Assembly (NCBI GenBank): GCA_012270995.1
Contig: JAAXHG010000061.1
Coordinates: 1-50,092 of the forward strand
Direction of reading: 5' to 3'
Source of the DNA: Vicinamibacteraceae bacterium
Lineage (GTDB): Bacteria; Acidobacteriota; Thermoanaerobaculia; Multivoradales; Multivoraceae
DNA length: 50,092 bases
The first letter of the stretch is position 1. Each line of letters starts with the position of its first letter. The translations under genes and the position numbers were made by a program. This document shows positions 17,716-25,793 of this stretch, one piece after another. Under the pieces are notes generated by a model. That model was not told where the DNA came from. It saw only the letters and a program-made list of their open reading frames with translations, and searched no databases.

Positions 17716-18018
17716 GCGCGGATGGTATCGCGGCAACGACGTCCAGCCCGGTCGGGGCCGGAGGGGGCAGCTCCCAGGTGCCTCTGAACGAGCGACGGCC
17801 GACGACAACAGAATCCGGCGTCCAACCGGAGCGAGTGAAGCGGAGTGAGCGCGATCCCCTCCCATCTCCTCTGACGCGCTGACGTCATCCTGGGAGCCGA
17901 CCCCTCCTGCCCCAAGACGGGCGGGTGACTGCAACGCCGTGGCGCCGACTGTCGTTGGCGTATACGCTAATGCGCCTTTCGCGCCCTACCGACGACGTGA
18001 CCCCACCCCCGACGCACC
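17716..18018. other. 303-bp divergent spacer between ruvB and the threonine operon
   Basis: No credible gene. It holds the right arm of the ruvB-flanking inverted repeat (17909-17926), overlapping a GGGAGC-type repeat at 17892-17930 that recurs near 40767. It ends with an AT-richer patch, TATACGCTAAT, near 17961, which may be the -10 region for the thr operon. I do not see a convincing -35 or a leader peptide rich in Thr/Ile codons. Confidence 0.5.
17909..17926 (-). repeat. 18-bp inverted repeat flanking ruvB, right arm
   Basis: GCCCCAAGACGGGCGGGT is the exact reverse complement of 16625-16642. A looser match to the surrounding block occurs at 40767-40799 (GGGAGCTGATCCCTCC, then GACGGGCAGGT). 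Confidence 0.7.
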
Positions 18019-20562
18019 ATGAAGGTCCTCAAGTTCGGCGGCTCCTCCGTGGCCGATGCAGCCCGGCTGCAGTCGGCTGCCCGGATCGTGTGCGGGCGAC
18101 TCGAGAGCTCGGCCGCGAACGGGGCGGTGGTGGTTTCCGCCCTCGGAGGGGTCACCGACCGACTGCTGGGGCTGGCGGCCACGGTCCTCGAGGGCCGCGA
18201 TCCGGCTGAGGCGGCTAGCGAGGCGGAGGCGCTTCGCATCCATCATCTGGACATCGCGGCCGAGGTGGCGGCCAGCGACGAGCGGCCGGCGCTCGCGGCC
18301 ACCGTCGAGGCCCTTTGCCGCGACCTGGCATCGGCACTGGGCGAGTGCGAGCCGGACGGCGCTGGCGGCGGCCGATCGGACAAGGCCCTGATCGACCGGG
18401 TCGTCTGCCACGGGGAACTCCTGTCGACCCAGCTCCTGGCCGCCGCCCTGCGCGCCGAAGGGCTGCCCGCCGAGGCCTGCGACGCGCGCGTCCTGGTCTC
18501 CACGGATCGCACGTTCCAGGCGGCGACGGTCGATCTGGAGCCAACTCTCCGGGCCATCGCCTCCCACTTCTCCGACCTCGGGGCCGGCGCCCCGCTGCAG
18601 GTGATCACCGGCTTCCTGGGCAGCAGTCCCGAGGGTGAGACGACGACCCTGGGACGCAGCGGCTCCGATCTCACCGCCGCCCTCGTCGGCGCCGCGCTGG
18701 ATGCCGAGCGGATCGAGATCTGGACCGACGTTCCGGGCGTGATGACGGCCGACCCGCGGCGCGTGGAGGACGCCCTGCCGATCCCGCGGCTGAGCTACGA
18801 GGAGATGCTCGAACTCTCCCACTTCGGCGCCAAGGTCGTCTATCCGCCGACCGTGACGCCGGCGCGGCGCCGTGGCATTCCGCTGCTGGTCCGCAGCACC
18901 CTCGATCCCGAGCACCCCGGCACGCTGATCGACGACGACGAACTTGTCCGGGAAAGGGCTCGCGGCACCGCGGTCACCGGCATCACCTCGATCGACGACG
19001 TGCACCTGATGCTGCTGGTTGGCGACAACCTGGTCGGCACCCCGGGAGTGGCGGCCCGCCTCTTCGACGCCCTCGCCGCGAGCGGCGCGAGCGCGATCCT
19101 GATCTCCCAGGCTTCGAGCGAGCACTCGATCTGCTTCGCGGTCGAGCCCGGCGTCTCCGAGGCGGCGAGGAAGACGGTGGACGCCGAGTTCCAGGCGGAG
19201 ATCGCGGCCGGCTCGGTGCGGCCCCTGAGGGTTGAGCGGGACCAGTCGATCGTTGCCGTGGTCGGCGACGGCATGCGGTACCGGCCCGGCATTGCCGGGC
19301 GCGTGTTCGGCATCCTGGGCCGGCGCGGGGTGAACGTGCGGGCGGTGGCCCAGGGCTCGTCGGAACGGAACATCTCGATGGTCGTGGCGAGGGCCGACGA
19401 GGGTCGGGCGGTGCGCTGGATCCACCGGGAGTTCTTCCACCGCGCCGCCTCGGGGCGGCTCGCGGTCTACGTCCTCGGTGTCGGAGGCGTCGGCTCGGCG
19501 CTCCTGCGGCAGCTCGCGGCCGAGCGCGAGTCCCTCGCCCGGCAGGGGATCGACCTGCAGTTGCGGGGCCTGGCCAGCTCCCGCCACATGCATCTTCAGA
19601 TCCGCCGCGGCAGGAGCCTCGACGCCGGCGCCGCGAGCGATCCCGAAGGTTGGCGGTCCGTGCTCGAGCGCAGCGGCGAAGCAGCCGATCTGAACTGCCT
19701 GCTCGAGCACCTAGGCGAGACGGCGGCCGGCGGCGGCCGCACGGTGCTCGTCGACGTGACCGCCAGCGGCTCCCTGGCCGCCGTCTACCACGGCGCCCTG
19801 GCCGCCGGCGCGGCGGTCGCCAGCGCGAACAAACTGCCCTTCGCGGGCCCGATCGCCGACTTTCGCGCCTTCCGGCCGAACGGAGCGCAGAACGTCTTCC
19901 ACGAGGCGACCGTCGGCGCGGGCCTGCCGGTGCTGCACACCGCCGACATGCTGCTCGGCGCGGGCGACCGCATCGAGACGGTATCCGGGGTGTTCTCGGG
20001 CACACTCGCCTATCTGACCGGCAAGCTGGGCGCCGGCGACGTGTGGAGCAAAGCGGTCCGCGAGGCCCATCGCCTGGGCTACACGGAACCGGATCCGCGA
20101 GACGATCTCGGCGGCCTGGACGTCGCCCGAAAGCTGCTCATTCTGGCGCGGATCTGCGGCTGCGATCTCGATCTGGACGACATCGAGGTCGAACCCATGC
20201 TCGACCGGCCCGACCTGGCCGACCTGCCGCTCGACGCCTGGTGGGAACGGCTGGCCGAAGCCGACGGCGAGATGAAGCGCCGTTTCGCCGACGCCGCCTC
20301 GGCGGGGCTGGAACTCGCCTACCTGGCCGAACTCGACCTGTCCGGCGATACGGCTACGGCCCAGGTCGGACTGCGAGCCGTGCCGGCCGACCACCCGGTG
20401 GCGGGCATGCCGGCTTCGGACAACATGTTCGTGTTCCGCAGCCGGCGCTATCGGGAACGGCCCCTGGTCGTCCAGGGCCCGGGCGCCGGCACCGACCTGA
20501 CCGCAGGCGGTGTCTTCGCTGACATACTCCGGGCCTGGGCCGAGAGGGGCTCCGCCCAATGA
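18019..20562 (+). CDS. thrA: Bifunctional aspartokinase/homoserine dehydrogenase
   Basis: Catalyses the first and third steps of the aspartate-to-threonine pathway. The 847-residue protein carries an aspartokinase domain ([13 protein letters not shown] at residues 5-17; [20 protein letters not shown] near 195-215), two ACT regulatory segments (about 325-470, including [20 protein letters not shown]), and homoserine dehydrogenase from about 484 ([17 protein letters not shown]) with [25 protein letters not shown] and [21 protein letters not shown]. Length and order match ThrA/MetL of E. coli (about 810-820). The ACT domains predict feedback control by threonine, which sequence alone cannot prove. 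First gene of the thr operon; ATG 18019 has no obvious Shine-Dalgarno. Confidence 0.95.
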   Translation: MKVLKFGGSSVADAARLQSAARIVCGRLESSAANGAVVVSALGGVTDRLLGLAATVLEGRDPAEAASEAEALRIHHLDIAAEVAASDERPALAATVEALCRDLASALGECEPDGAGGGRSDKALIDRVVCHGELLSTQLLAAALRAEGLPAEACDARVLVSTDRTFQAATVDLEPTLRAIASHFSDLGAGAPLQVITGFLGSSPEGETTTLGRSGSDLTAALVGAALDAERIEIWTDVPGVMTADPRRVEDALPIPRLSYEEMLELSHFGAKVVYPPTVTPARRRGIPLLVRSTLDPEHPGTLIDDDELVRERARGTAVTGITSIDDVHLMLLVGDNLVGTPGVAARLFDALAASGASAILISQASSEHSICFAVEPGVSEAARKTVDAEFQAEIAAGSVRPLRVERDQSIVAVVGDGMRYRPGIAGRVFGILGRRGVNVRAVAQGSSERNISMVVARADEGRAVRWIHREFFHRAASGRLAVYVLGVGGVGSALLRQLAAERESLARQGIDLQLRGLASSRHMHLQIRRGRSLDAGAASDPEGWRSVLERSGEAADLNCLLEHLGETAAGGGRTVLVDVTASGSLAAVYHGALAAGAAVASANKLPFAGPIADFRAFRPNGAQNVFHEATVGAGLPVLHTADMLLGAGDRIETVSGVFSGTLAYLTGKLGAGDVWSKAVREAHRLGYTEPDPRDDLGGLDVARKLLILARICGCDLDLDDIEVEPMLDRPDLADLPLDAWWERLAEADGEMKRRFADAASAGLELAYLAELDLSGDTATAQVGLRAVPADHPVAGMPASDNMFVFRSRRYRERPLVVQGPGAGTDLTAGGVFADILRAWAERGSAQ

Positions 20563-20605
20563 GCGCTCCCTCCTCCGGCGGCCCGCGGCAACCGGGGAGC
20601 CCGTC

Positions 20606-21691
20606 ATGAGTCCTTTTGGCCTGAACCCGAGTCGACCCCTGCGCGCGGCGGTCCTGGGCGCGACCGGCACGGTGGGCCAGCGGTTCGTCACGTTGCTCGC
20701 CGGACACCCGTGGTTCCGGATCGAGGCGCTGGCGGCTTCCGAGCGCTCGGCCGGGAAGGCCTACCGCGACGCGGTCACGTGGATTCAGACCCGGCCGATC
20801 GACGAAACGGTCGCGGCGATGACCATGCACACGATCGGCGAGCTGCTGGACCGCGACTTCGACATCGTCTTCTCGGCCCTGGACGCCGGCGTGGCGAGAG
20901 ACATCGAGCCCGAGTTCGCCCGGCGCGCCCTCGTGGTCACCAACGCGAGCGCCCACCGCATGGACGAGAACGTCCCGCTGCTGGTGCCCGAGGTCAACCC
21001 GGATCACCTGGACCTGCTGGCGCCGCCCACGGACGGCGCCCTGCTCCCGGGCGGCATCGTCGCCAACCCCAACTGCTCGACGATCGGCCTGGTGCTGGCG
21101 CTCAAGCCCCTCCACGACGCGTTCGGCATCGACCGCCTCTCGGTGGTCACCCTGCAGGCAGTCTCCGGCGCCGGACTGCCCGGAATCTCGAGCTACGAGA
21201 TCATGGACAACGTGATTCCATGGATTGCCCGCGAGGAGGAGAAGCTCGAGATCGAGACCGGGAAGATCCTAGGTCGGGTCGACGGCGGCGCCATCGATCC
21301 GGCCCGGATCGTGGTCTCGGCCCAGTGCAACCGCGTACCCGTCGTCGACGGCCACACGCTCTGCATCTCGGTCAGCCTGGAGAGCGAGCCCGAACCGGAG
21401 GAGGTGCGGGAGGCCTGGCGCAGCTTCCGCGGCGAGCCGCAGGAACTCGGCCTCCCTTCGGCGCCGGAACTGCCTACGGTCTACCTCGGCGATGACGAGC
21501 CGCCCCAAACCCGGATCCACCGCGACCTGGGGCTGGGCATGACGGTCCCGATCGGCCGGTTGCGCGAGTGCCCGGTTCTCGACTTCCGGTTCGTCGCCCT
21601 GTCGCACAACACGCTCCGGGGCGCCGCCGGCGGCGCGCTGCTGGCCGCGGAACTCGTTGTCGCCCGATGCGCCCGGCAAACCGGCGGATGA
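20606..21691 (+). CDS. asd: Aspartate-semialdehyde dehydrogenase
   Basis: Reduces aspartyl phosphate, made by the upstream aspartokinase domain, to the semialdehyde used by the homoserine dehydrogenase domain. The 361-residue protein begins with the NADP loop AAVLGATGTVGQRFVTLL, has the catalytic cysteine in ANPNCSTIGLV (C157), and VVTLQAVSGAGLPGISSYE. The pattern SALDAGVARDIEPEFA and VVTNASAHRMDENVPLLVPEVN resembles the archaeal/fungal-type Asd group more than the E. coli type. The start is ATG 20606 with GGGGAG upstream, 43 bp after the thrA stop. Its position between the two AK-HSD steps and thrB completes the route to homoserine phosphate. Confidence 0.95.
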   Translation: MSPFGLNPSRPLRAAVLGATGTVGQRFVTLLAGHPWFRIEALAASERSAGKAYRDAVTWIQTRPIDETVAAMTMHTIGELLDRDFDIVFSALDAGVARDIEPEFARRALVVTNASAHRMDENVPLLVPEVNPDHLDLLAPPTDGALLPGGIVANPNCSTIGLVLALKPLHDAFGIDRLSVVTLQAVSGAGLPGISSYEIMDNVIPWIAREEEKLEIETGKILGRVDGGAIDPARIVVSAQCNRVPVVDGHTLCISVSLESEPEPEEVREAWRSFRGEPQELGLPSAPELPTVYLGDDEPPQTRIHRDLGLGMTVPIGRLRECPVLDFRFVALSHNTLRGAAGGALLAAELVVARCARQTGG

Positions 21692-21743
21692 GCCGCTCGG
21701 CGAGGGGTTTGGCCCCGGCGCCCGTTTCGAAGAAGAGCCGCCT

Positions 21744-22751
21744 ATGACAGGGTCAGCGCGGGCCTTCGCTCCAGCATCGGTTTCCAACATCGCCTGCGGC
21801 TTCGACATTCTGGGCTTCGCCCTGCAGTCGGAGGCCGACGACTCGCCGGGCGGGCCGGGTGACGTGGTCACTGCGACCCAGGGGGTCCGGGACGGCCGCG
21901 CCGGACCCTGCGGACCGGTCAGGATCACGGCAATTGCCGGCGACGACGGCCGGCTGCCGCTCCAGACCGGCAGGAACACCGCGGCGGTGGCCGCCGCGGC
22001 GCTGCTTGAGGCGGAGGCTCCGGATGCCTCCGTCGACCTGGAGATCGAGAAGCGCATGCCGCTCGAAAGCGGCCTCGGCTCGAGTGCCGCCAGCGCGGTG
22101 GCGGCCGTCGTCGCGGTCGATGCCCTGCTGGGGCTCGACCTGCCGCCGGCGACTCTGCTGCGCCACGCGCTGGCGGGAGAAATCCTGGCGAGCGGCGGCG
22201 CCCACGCGGACAACCTGGCCCCCGCGCTGTTCGGAGGGCTGGTCCTGGTCCGTTCGCTCGAGCCAGAGCCGGACGTCGTCGAGTTGCCGGTACCCGAGGG
22301 TCTCACCTGCGCCCTCGCGCGGCCCCACACCCACGTCAACACCCGGGAATCGCGCTCGACACTCGACCGCGATCTGCCGCTTGAACGCGCGGTGACCCAG
22401 TGGGGCAACGCCGCGGCCCTGGTCGCGTCGCTCTACCGCAACGACCTGGAACTCCTGTCGCGATCCCTGGTCGACGTGGTCGCCGAGCCCGTACGGGGAC
22501 CGAACGTACCCGGCTTCTACGACGCCAAGCAGGCGGCCACGGAAGCCGGAGCTCTCGGCTGCAGCCTGTCGGGCAGCGGTCCCGCCGTGTTCGCCCTCTG
22601 CGACGGCAGAGACCGCGCCAGGGAGGTCGCCGCGGCGATGGCGGCCGCCCTGGAGCACGCTCTGGGAGTCGACTGCGACCGGCTCGTGTCGCCGCTGCCA
22701 GCCCCGGGCGCGCGCGTGATCGAAGCCGGCCGCGACGCGGGAGGAGGCTGA
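21744..22751 (+). CDS. thrB: Homoserine kinase
   Basis: GHMP kinase that phosphorylates homoserine. The predicted 335 residues are normal. Seen: the N-terminal APASVSNIACGFDILGFAL, the ATP-binding GHMP motif LESGLGSSAASAVAAV near residue 110-125, and the late GCSLSGSGPAVFALCDG. The start is ATG 21744, where the family N-terminus begins and a purine-rich GAAGAAGAG precedes; an upstream in-frame ATG at 21657 lies inside asd. Its TGA is two bases from the thrC start, so the two are coupled. Confidence 0.95.
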   Translation: MTGSARAFAPASVSNIACGFDILGFALQSEADDSPGGPGDVVTATQGVRDGRAGPCGPVRITAIAGDDGRLPLQTGRNTAAVAAAALLEAEAPDASVDLEIEKRMPLESGLGSSAASAVAAVVAVDALLGLDLPPATLLRHALAGEILASGGAHADNLAPALFGGLVLVRSLEPEPDVVELPVPEGLTCALARPHTHVNTRESRSTLDRDLPLERAVTQWGNAAALVASLYRNDLELLSRSLVDVVAEPVRGPNVPGFYDAKQAATEAGALGCSLSGSGPAVFALCDGRDRAREVAAAMAAALEHALGVDCDRLVSPLPAPGARVIEAGRDAGGG

Positions 22752-22753
22752 CG

Positions 22754-24073
22754 TTGCGCTTCGTCAGCACTGGCCGCAAGACGCCGGCGGCGTCCCTGGG
22801 CCGCGCCCTGCTCGATGGCCCGGCTCCGGACGGCGGCCTGTACGTTCCGGAGCGCCTGGAGCCGCTGACGGCCGAACAGTTGACCCTGCTGAGACTGATG
22901 CCCCTGACCGGCATCGCGAGCATCCTGGGCAGCCGCCTGTTCGGCCCGGAGGTCCCCGAAGAAGACCTCGCCTCGCTGCTCGAAGACGCTCTCGACTTCC
23001 CCATTCCCCTCCGCCCGATCGAGCCCGGCGTCTTCTGCCTGGAGCTCTTCCACGGACCGACGCTGGCGTTCAAGGACATCGCGGCCCGGGTCATGGCCCG
23101 GCTCATGTCGCGCTTCGCCGATGCCGGGGGCCCGGACACCACCGTGATCGTGGCCACCAGCGGGGACACCGGAAGCGCCGTGGCGCACGCCTTCAGCAGT
23201 GTTGCCGGCTTCAGGGTCTGCGTGCTCTACCCCCAGGGTCTGGTGACCGAGGCCCAGCGGCGCCTGTTCACCACCCTGGGCGGCAACGTGACCGCCGTGG
23301 CCGTCGCGGGTACCTTCGACGACTGCCAGCGCATGGCCCGGGCCGCGTTCGCCGACCGCGGACTGCGCCGGCGGCGGCCTCTCGCTTCCGCCAACTCGAT
23401 CAACGTCGGCCGTCTGCTGCCGCAGGTCTTCTACTACTTCCACGCCTGGGCGCAGCTGCCGCCGGCGCTTGTAGGCGACGGCGACGGACCGCTCGTCTTC
23501 GCCACGCCGAGCGGCAACTTCGGCAACCTGACCGCCGGCCTGATCGCCAAGCGGATCGGTCTTCCCGTAACGCGCTTGGTCGCGGCCACGAACGTGAACG
23601 ACGTCGTCCCCGCGTACCTCGATAGCGGCGAATACCTGGCGCGTGCCTCGGTGGCCACGATCTCGAACGCGATGGACGTCGGCGATCCCAGCAACTTCGC
23701 CCGCATCCGGCACCTGTACTCCGACCGGCTCGACCCCCTCGACGAGCTCCGGAGCGACCTGGCGGGCCGCTCCTTCGACGATCGGGCCACGCGAAGCGCG
23801 ATGCGCGAGGTGTACGAGAACCGCGGCTACCTGCTGGACCCCCACACGGCGGTCGGCTACCTCGGCCTGAAGGATGAACTCGAAGCCCGGGGCGGCGGCA
23901 CCGGCGTGGTGCTGGGGACGGCGCACCCGGCGAAGTTCGCCGACGTGATTCGCGACGCCGTCGGCATCGAGCCGCCGCCGCCGCCAGCGCTCGAGCGCTG
24001 CGCGAACCTCCCGGAGCGGATCATCGAGATCCCGGCCGAGGACGCGGCGCTGCGGGAGGTGCTGTTGGGCTAG
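22754..24073 (+). CDS. thrC: Threonine synthase
   Basis: PLP-dependent lyase converting O-phosphohomoserine to threonine. The predicted 439 residues fit the E. coli-type ThrC family. Seen: the N-terminal FVSTGRKTPAASLGRALL and GGLYVPERL, the PLP lysine in FHGPTLAFKDIAARVM (K107), VATSGDTGSAVAHAF, and the phosphate-binding FATPSGNFGNLTAGLIAKRIGLP. The start is TTG 22754, supported by GGAGG 6 bases upstream and the ThrC N-terminus; the open frame extends upstream within thrB but that is out of register with its product. Last gene of the thr operon, followed by three consecutive hairpins. Confidence 0.95.
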   Translation: MRFVSTGRKTPAASLGRALLDGPAPDGGLYVPERLEPLTAEQLTLLRLMPLTGIASILGSRLFGPEVPEEDLASLLEDALDFPIPLRPIEPGVFCLELFHGPTLAFKDIAARVMARLMSRFADAGGPDTTVIVATSGDTGSAVAHAFSSVAGFRVCVLYPQGLVTEAQRRLFTTLGGNVTAVAVAGTFDDCQRMARAAFADRGLRRRRPLASANSINVGRLLPQVFYYFHAWAQLPPALVGDGDGPLVFATPSGNFGNLTAGLIAKRIGLPVTRLVAATNVNDVVPAYLDSGEYLARASVATISNAMDVGDPSNFARIRHLYSDRLDPLDELRSDLAGRSFDDRATRSAMREVYENRGYLLDPHTAVGYLGLKDELEARGGGTGVVLGTAHPAKFADVIRDAVGIEPPPPPALERCANLPERIIEIPAEDAALREVLLG

Positions 24074-24086
24074 CTAGGAGCGTTCG

Positions 24087-24127
24087 CAGCCGTCAGGCTG
24101 CGCTGTCGCGCAGGGAACAGTAGTTCC
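24087..24127 (+). terminator. Triple hairpin after thrC
   Basis: Three small stems follow one another: CAGCC/GGCTG (24087-24100), TGCGC/GCGCA (24099-24112) and GGAAC/GTTCC (24114-24127). They lie between the converging ends of thrC and the nucleotidyltransferase gene, so a bidirectional terminator role is likely. The last two belong to the dispersed double-hairpin repeat. Confidence 0.5.
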
Positions 24128-24135
24128 ATGCAAGC
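24100..24135 (+). repeat. Double-hairpin repeat family, copy 2
   Basis: Begins GCGCTGTCGCGCAGGGAACA and ends TAGTTCCATGCAAGC. Closest in sequence to the 49006-49044 copy; both form TGCGC/GCGCA and GGAAC/GTTCC stems. Confidence 0.7.
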
Positions 24136-24174
24136 TTGCGCGGCAGGAGCTGGGTGCGCCGGGGCGCGCTGGAG

Positions 24175-25200
24175 CTAGAGAGCCGTGTAGAGGAGCCCGT
24201 CCCGCTCCTCGGACCGCCCGTCCCCGGCTCGGCCCCAGCCGGCCGGTGTGACGAGCTGGCCGTGCACCTCGAGCCCGGGCGGCACCTGAACCCCCGGCGC
24301 CACGATCGTGGCGCGGAGCAGGGCGCCGTCACCGACCCGGGCGCCCGGCATCAGCAGACTCCGCTCCACCAGCGAGCCGGCGCCCAGGCGGCAGCCGCTC
24401 TCGACGACGCTGTGCTCCACGGCTGCGCCAGCGCCAATCTTGACGCCCGGCGCAACGAAGCGCCGGCGCCGCCGACTGCCGCCGGCCGTCCGTCCCCAGT
24501 CGAGGGCGCCGTCCAGATAGCGGCTCGGTGTGCCGAGGTCGTGCCACCGGCGGCGGCAGCCGTAGCCGACGATCCGGGACCCCGCCCGCAGGAGAGGCTG
24601 GTAGAGGCCCTCGACGATGTCGTTCGAGGTCGCGGGAGAGGGAACGGCGTCCAGAACCCGGCGCGACAGGACGTGCAGCCCCTGGAAGGTCCGGCTCCGT
24701 CCACGCGCCGGGCCGACGCGCAGGTCGCGGAGCCCCGTGACGATCCCGCGGTGATCGACCTCCACCCCGCCGCCCAGGGTCTCGGCCGGCTCCTCGTGGC
24801 CGACCTGCAGGGTGACGTCGGCCCCGCTCCTGCGGTGCCGGTCAAGCACCTCGTGCAGCGGCCAGCGGCAGAGCGAGTCGCCGTTGACCAGCACGATGTC
24901 GTCGCCCTCGGCCAGGAAATCCCGGAGGTTGACCACCGCTCCCAGGGTACCCAGCAGATCCCGCTCGAGGGCGAAGGTCAGGTCGATTCCGCGTTCGCCG
25001 GCTTCCGCCAGGAGTCCCCGCCGCACGGACTCCGAGAGGTGATGCAGGTTGACCGCGGTTTCGCACCCGGCGCGGTGGAGGATCTCGATCGTGCGCATCG
25101 CCACCGTCCGGCCGGCAACCGGCAGCAGCGGTTTGGCGAGCCAGCCGGTCAGCGGCCCGAGCCGTTCGCCCCGTCCGGCGCAGAGGACGAGCGCCCGCAC
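24175..25200 (-). CDS. Sugar-1-phosphate nucleotidyltransferase
   Basis: Probable NDP-sugar pyrophosphorylase. The N-terminus VRALVLCAGRGERLGPLTGWLAKPLLPVAG is the GxGxR-PK-P signature of this fold. LVNGDSLCRWPL carries the metal-binding aspartate, and ETLGGGVEV and WHDLGTPSRYL are typical later motifs. The C-terminal third (about residues 255-330) has hexapeptide-like turns (GVKIGAGAAVEHSVVE, CRLGAGSLVERSLLMPGARVGDGALL), indicating a left-handed beta-helix. The predicted 341 residues fit mannose-1-phosphate guanylyltransferase/glucose-1-phosphate-type enzymes; the nucleotide and sugar cannot be named from sequence. GTG 25200 is favoured by GAGGG upstream and the conserved N-terminus. It lies 17 bp after the CYTH gene. 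Confidence 0.87.
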   Translation of the reverse strand: MRALVLCAGRGERLGPLTGWLAKPLLPVAGRTVAMRTIEILHRAGCETAVNLHHLSESVRRGLLAEAGERGIDLTFALERDLLGTLGAVVNLRDFLAEGDDIVLVNGDSLCRWPLHEVLDRHRRSGADVTLQVGHEEPAETLGGGVEVDHRGIVTGLRDLRVGPARGRSRTFQGLHVLSRRVLDAVPSPATSNDIVEGLYQPLLRAGSRIVGYGCRRRWHDLGTPSRYLDGALDWGRTAGGSRRRRRFVAPGVKIGAGAAVEHSVVESGCRLGAGSLVERSLLMPGARVGDGALLRATIVAPGVQVPPGLEVHGQLVTPAGWGRAGDGRSEERDGLLYTAL

Positions 25201-25217
25201 CCGCCGGCCCTCGCGCC

Positions 25218-25793
25218 TCACTGCGGAAAGACCATGTCCCGCGGCAGATCCGGCCGGTTCTCGCGGTAGGTCCGGTAGAGCGCCAGGTAGTCCTCCAGCA
25301 CCGCGCGACCGGCATCGAGCCCGCATCGCCGGCAGACCTGCTCGATCCGGTCCGGCGGCACGTCGCCGGCCAACTCCTCCACCTCCACGAAGCCGCCCAT
25401 GGGGGTGCGGTCGAGCGCGACCTCGCAACCGAGCAGCCGCCACGTCTCGCGAACCTTCTCGTACCGGGCGGAGACCGCGAATCCCAGGGACTGCAACAGC
25501 AGCCGGGCGGCCTCCGGGTCGTCGACCGCGACCTCACGTTCCAGCCGTTCCTTGACGCCGCCGTCGAATCGCGGCGCCGACTTGAACGTCAGCCGGCTGC
25601 CGGCGCCGTCGGTGCGCAGACGAAGCAGCTCGCCGCGGGACCGCAGCCTCTGGTCGACTCCCTGGTCGACTCGATCGAACACCAGGTTCCTTTCCAGCGA
25701 AGCCGGCCGGTGAAGATCGGCGCCCGCCGCGAGCAGCCGCTCCCGGACGGCGTCCAGGTCGGTCACGGGGATCTTGATCTCGCGCTCGTTCAA
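25218..25793 (-). CDS. CYTH domain protein (class IV adenylate cyclase/thiamine triphosphatase-like)
   Basis: CYTH proteins bind a triphosphate in an eight-stranded tunnel; members are adenylate cyclases, thiamine triphosphatases or polyphosphate hydrolases. The 191-residue protein has the diagnostic N-terminal ExExK (NEREIKIPV). Charged strands follow: LLRLRTDGAGSRLTFKSAPR, KERLEREVAVDD, YEKVRETWRLLGCEVALDRTPMGGFVEVEE. The actual reaction cannot be told from sequence. The TTG 25793 start shares bases with the dipeptidase stop (TTGA overlap), with GGGAG upstream, so the two genes are coupled. The longer upstream frame belongs to the dipeptidase region. Confidence 0.85.
   Translation of the reverse strand: MNEREIKIPVTDLDAVRERLLAAGADLHRPASLERNLVFDRVDQGVDQRLRSRGELLRLRTDGAGSRLTFKSAPRFDGGVKERLEREVAVDDPEAARLLLQSLGFAVSARYEKVRETWRLLGCEVALDRTPMGGFVEVEELAGDVPPDRIEQVCRRCGLDAGRAVLEDYLALYRTYRENRPDLPRDMVFPQ

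Noticed and set aside
17716..17934. Upstream N-terminal extension of RuvB
   Set aside because: The 73 extra residues lack RuvB similarity and include one arm of an inverted repeat; ATG 17715 fits the family length.
17927..18018. Threonine attenuator or riboswitch ahead of thrA
   Set aside because: No leader peptide rich in Thr or Ile codons and no terminator/antiterminator pair could be drawn.
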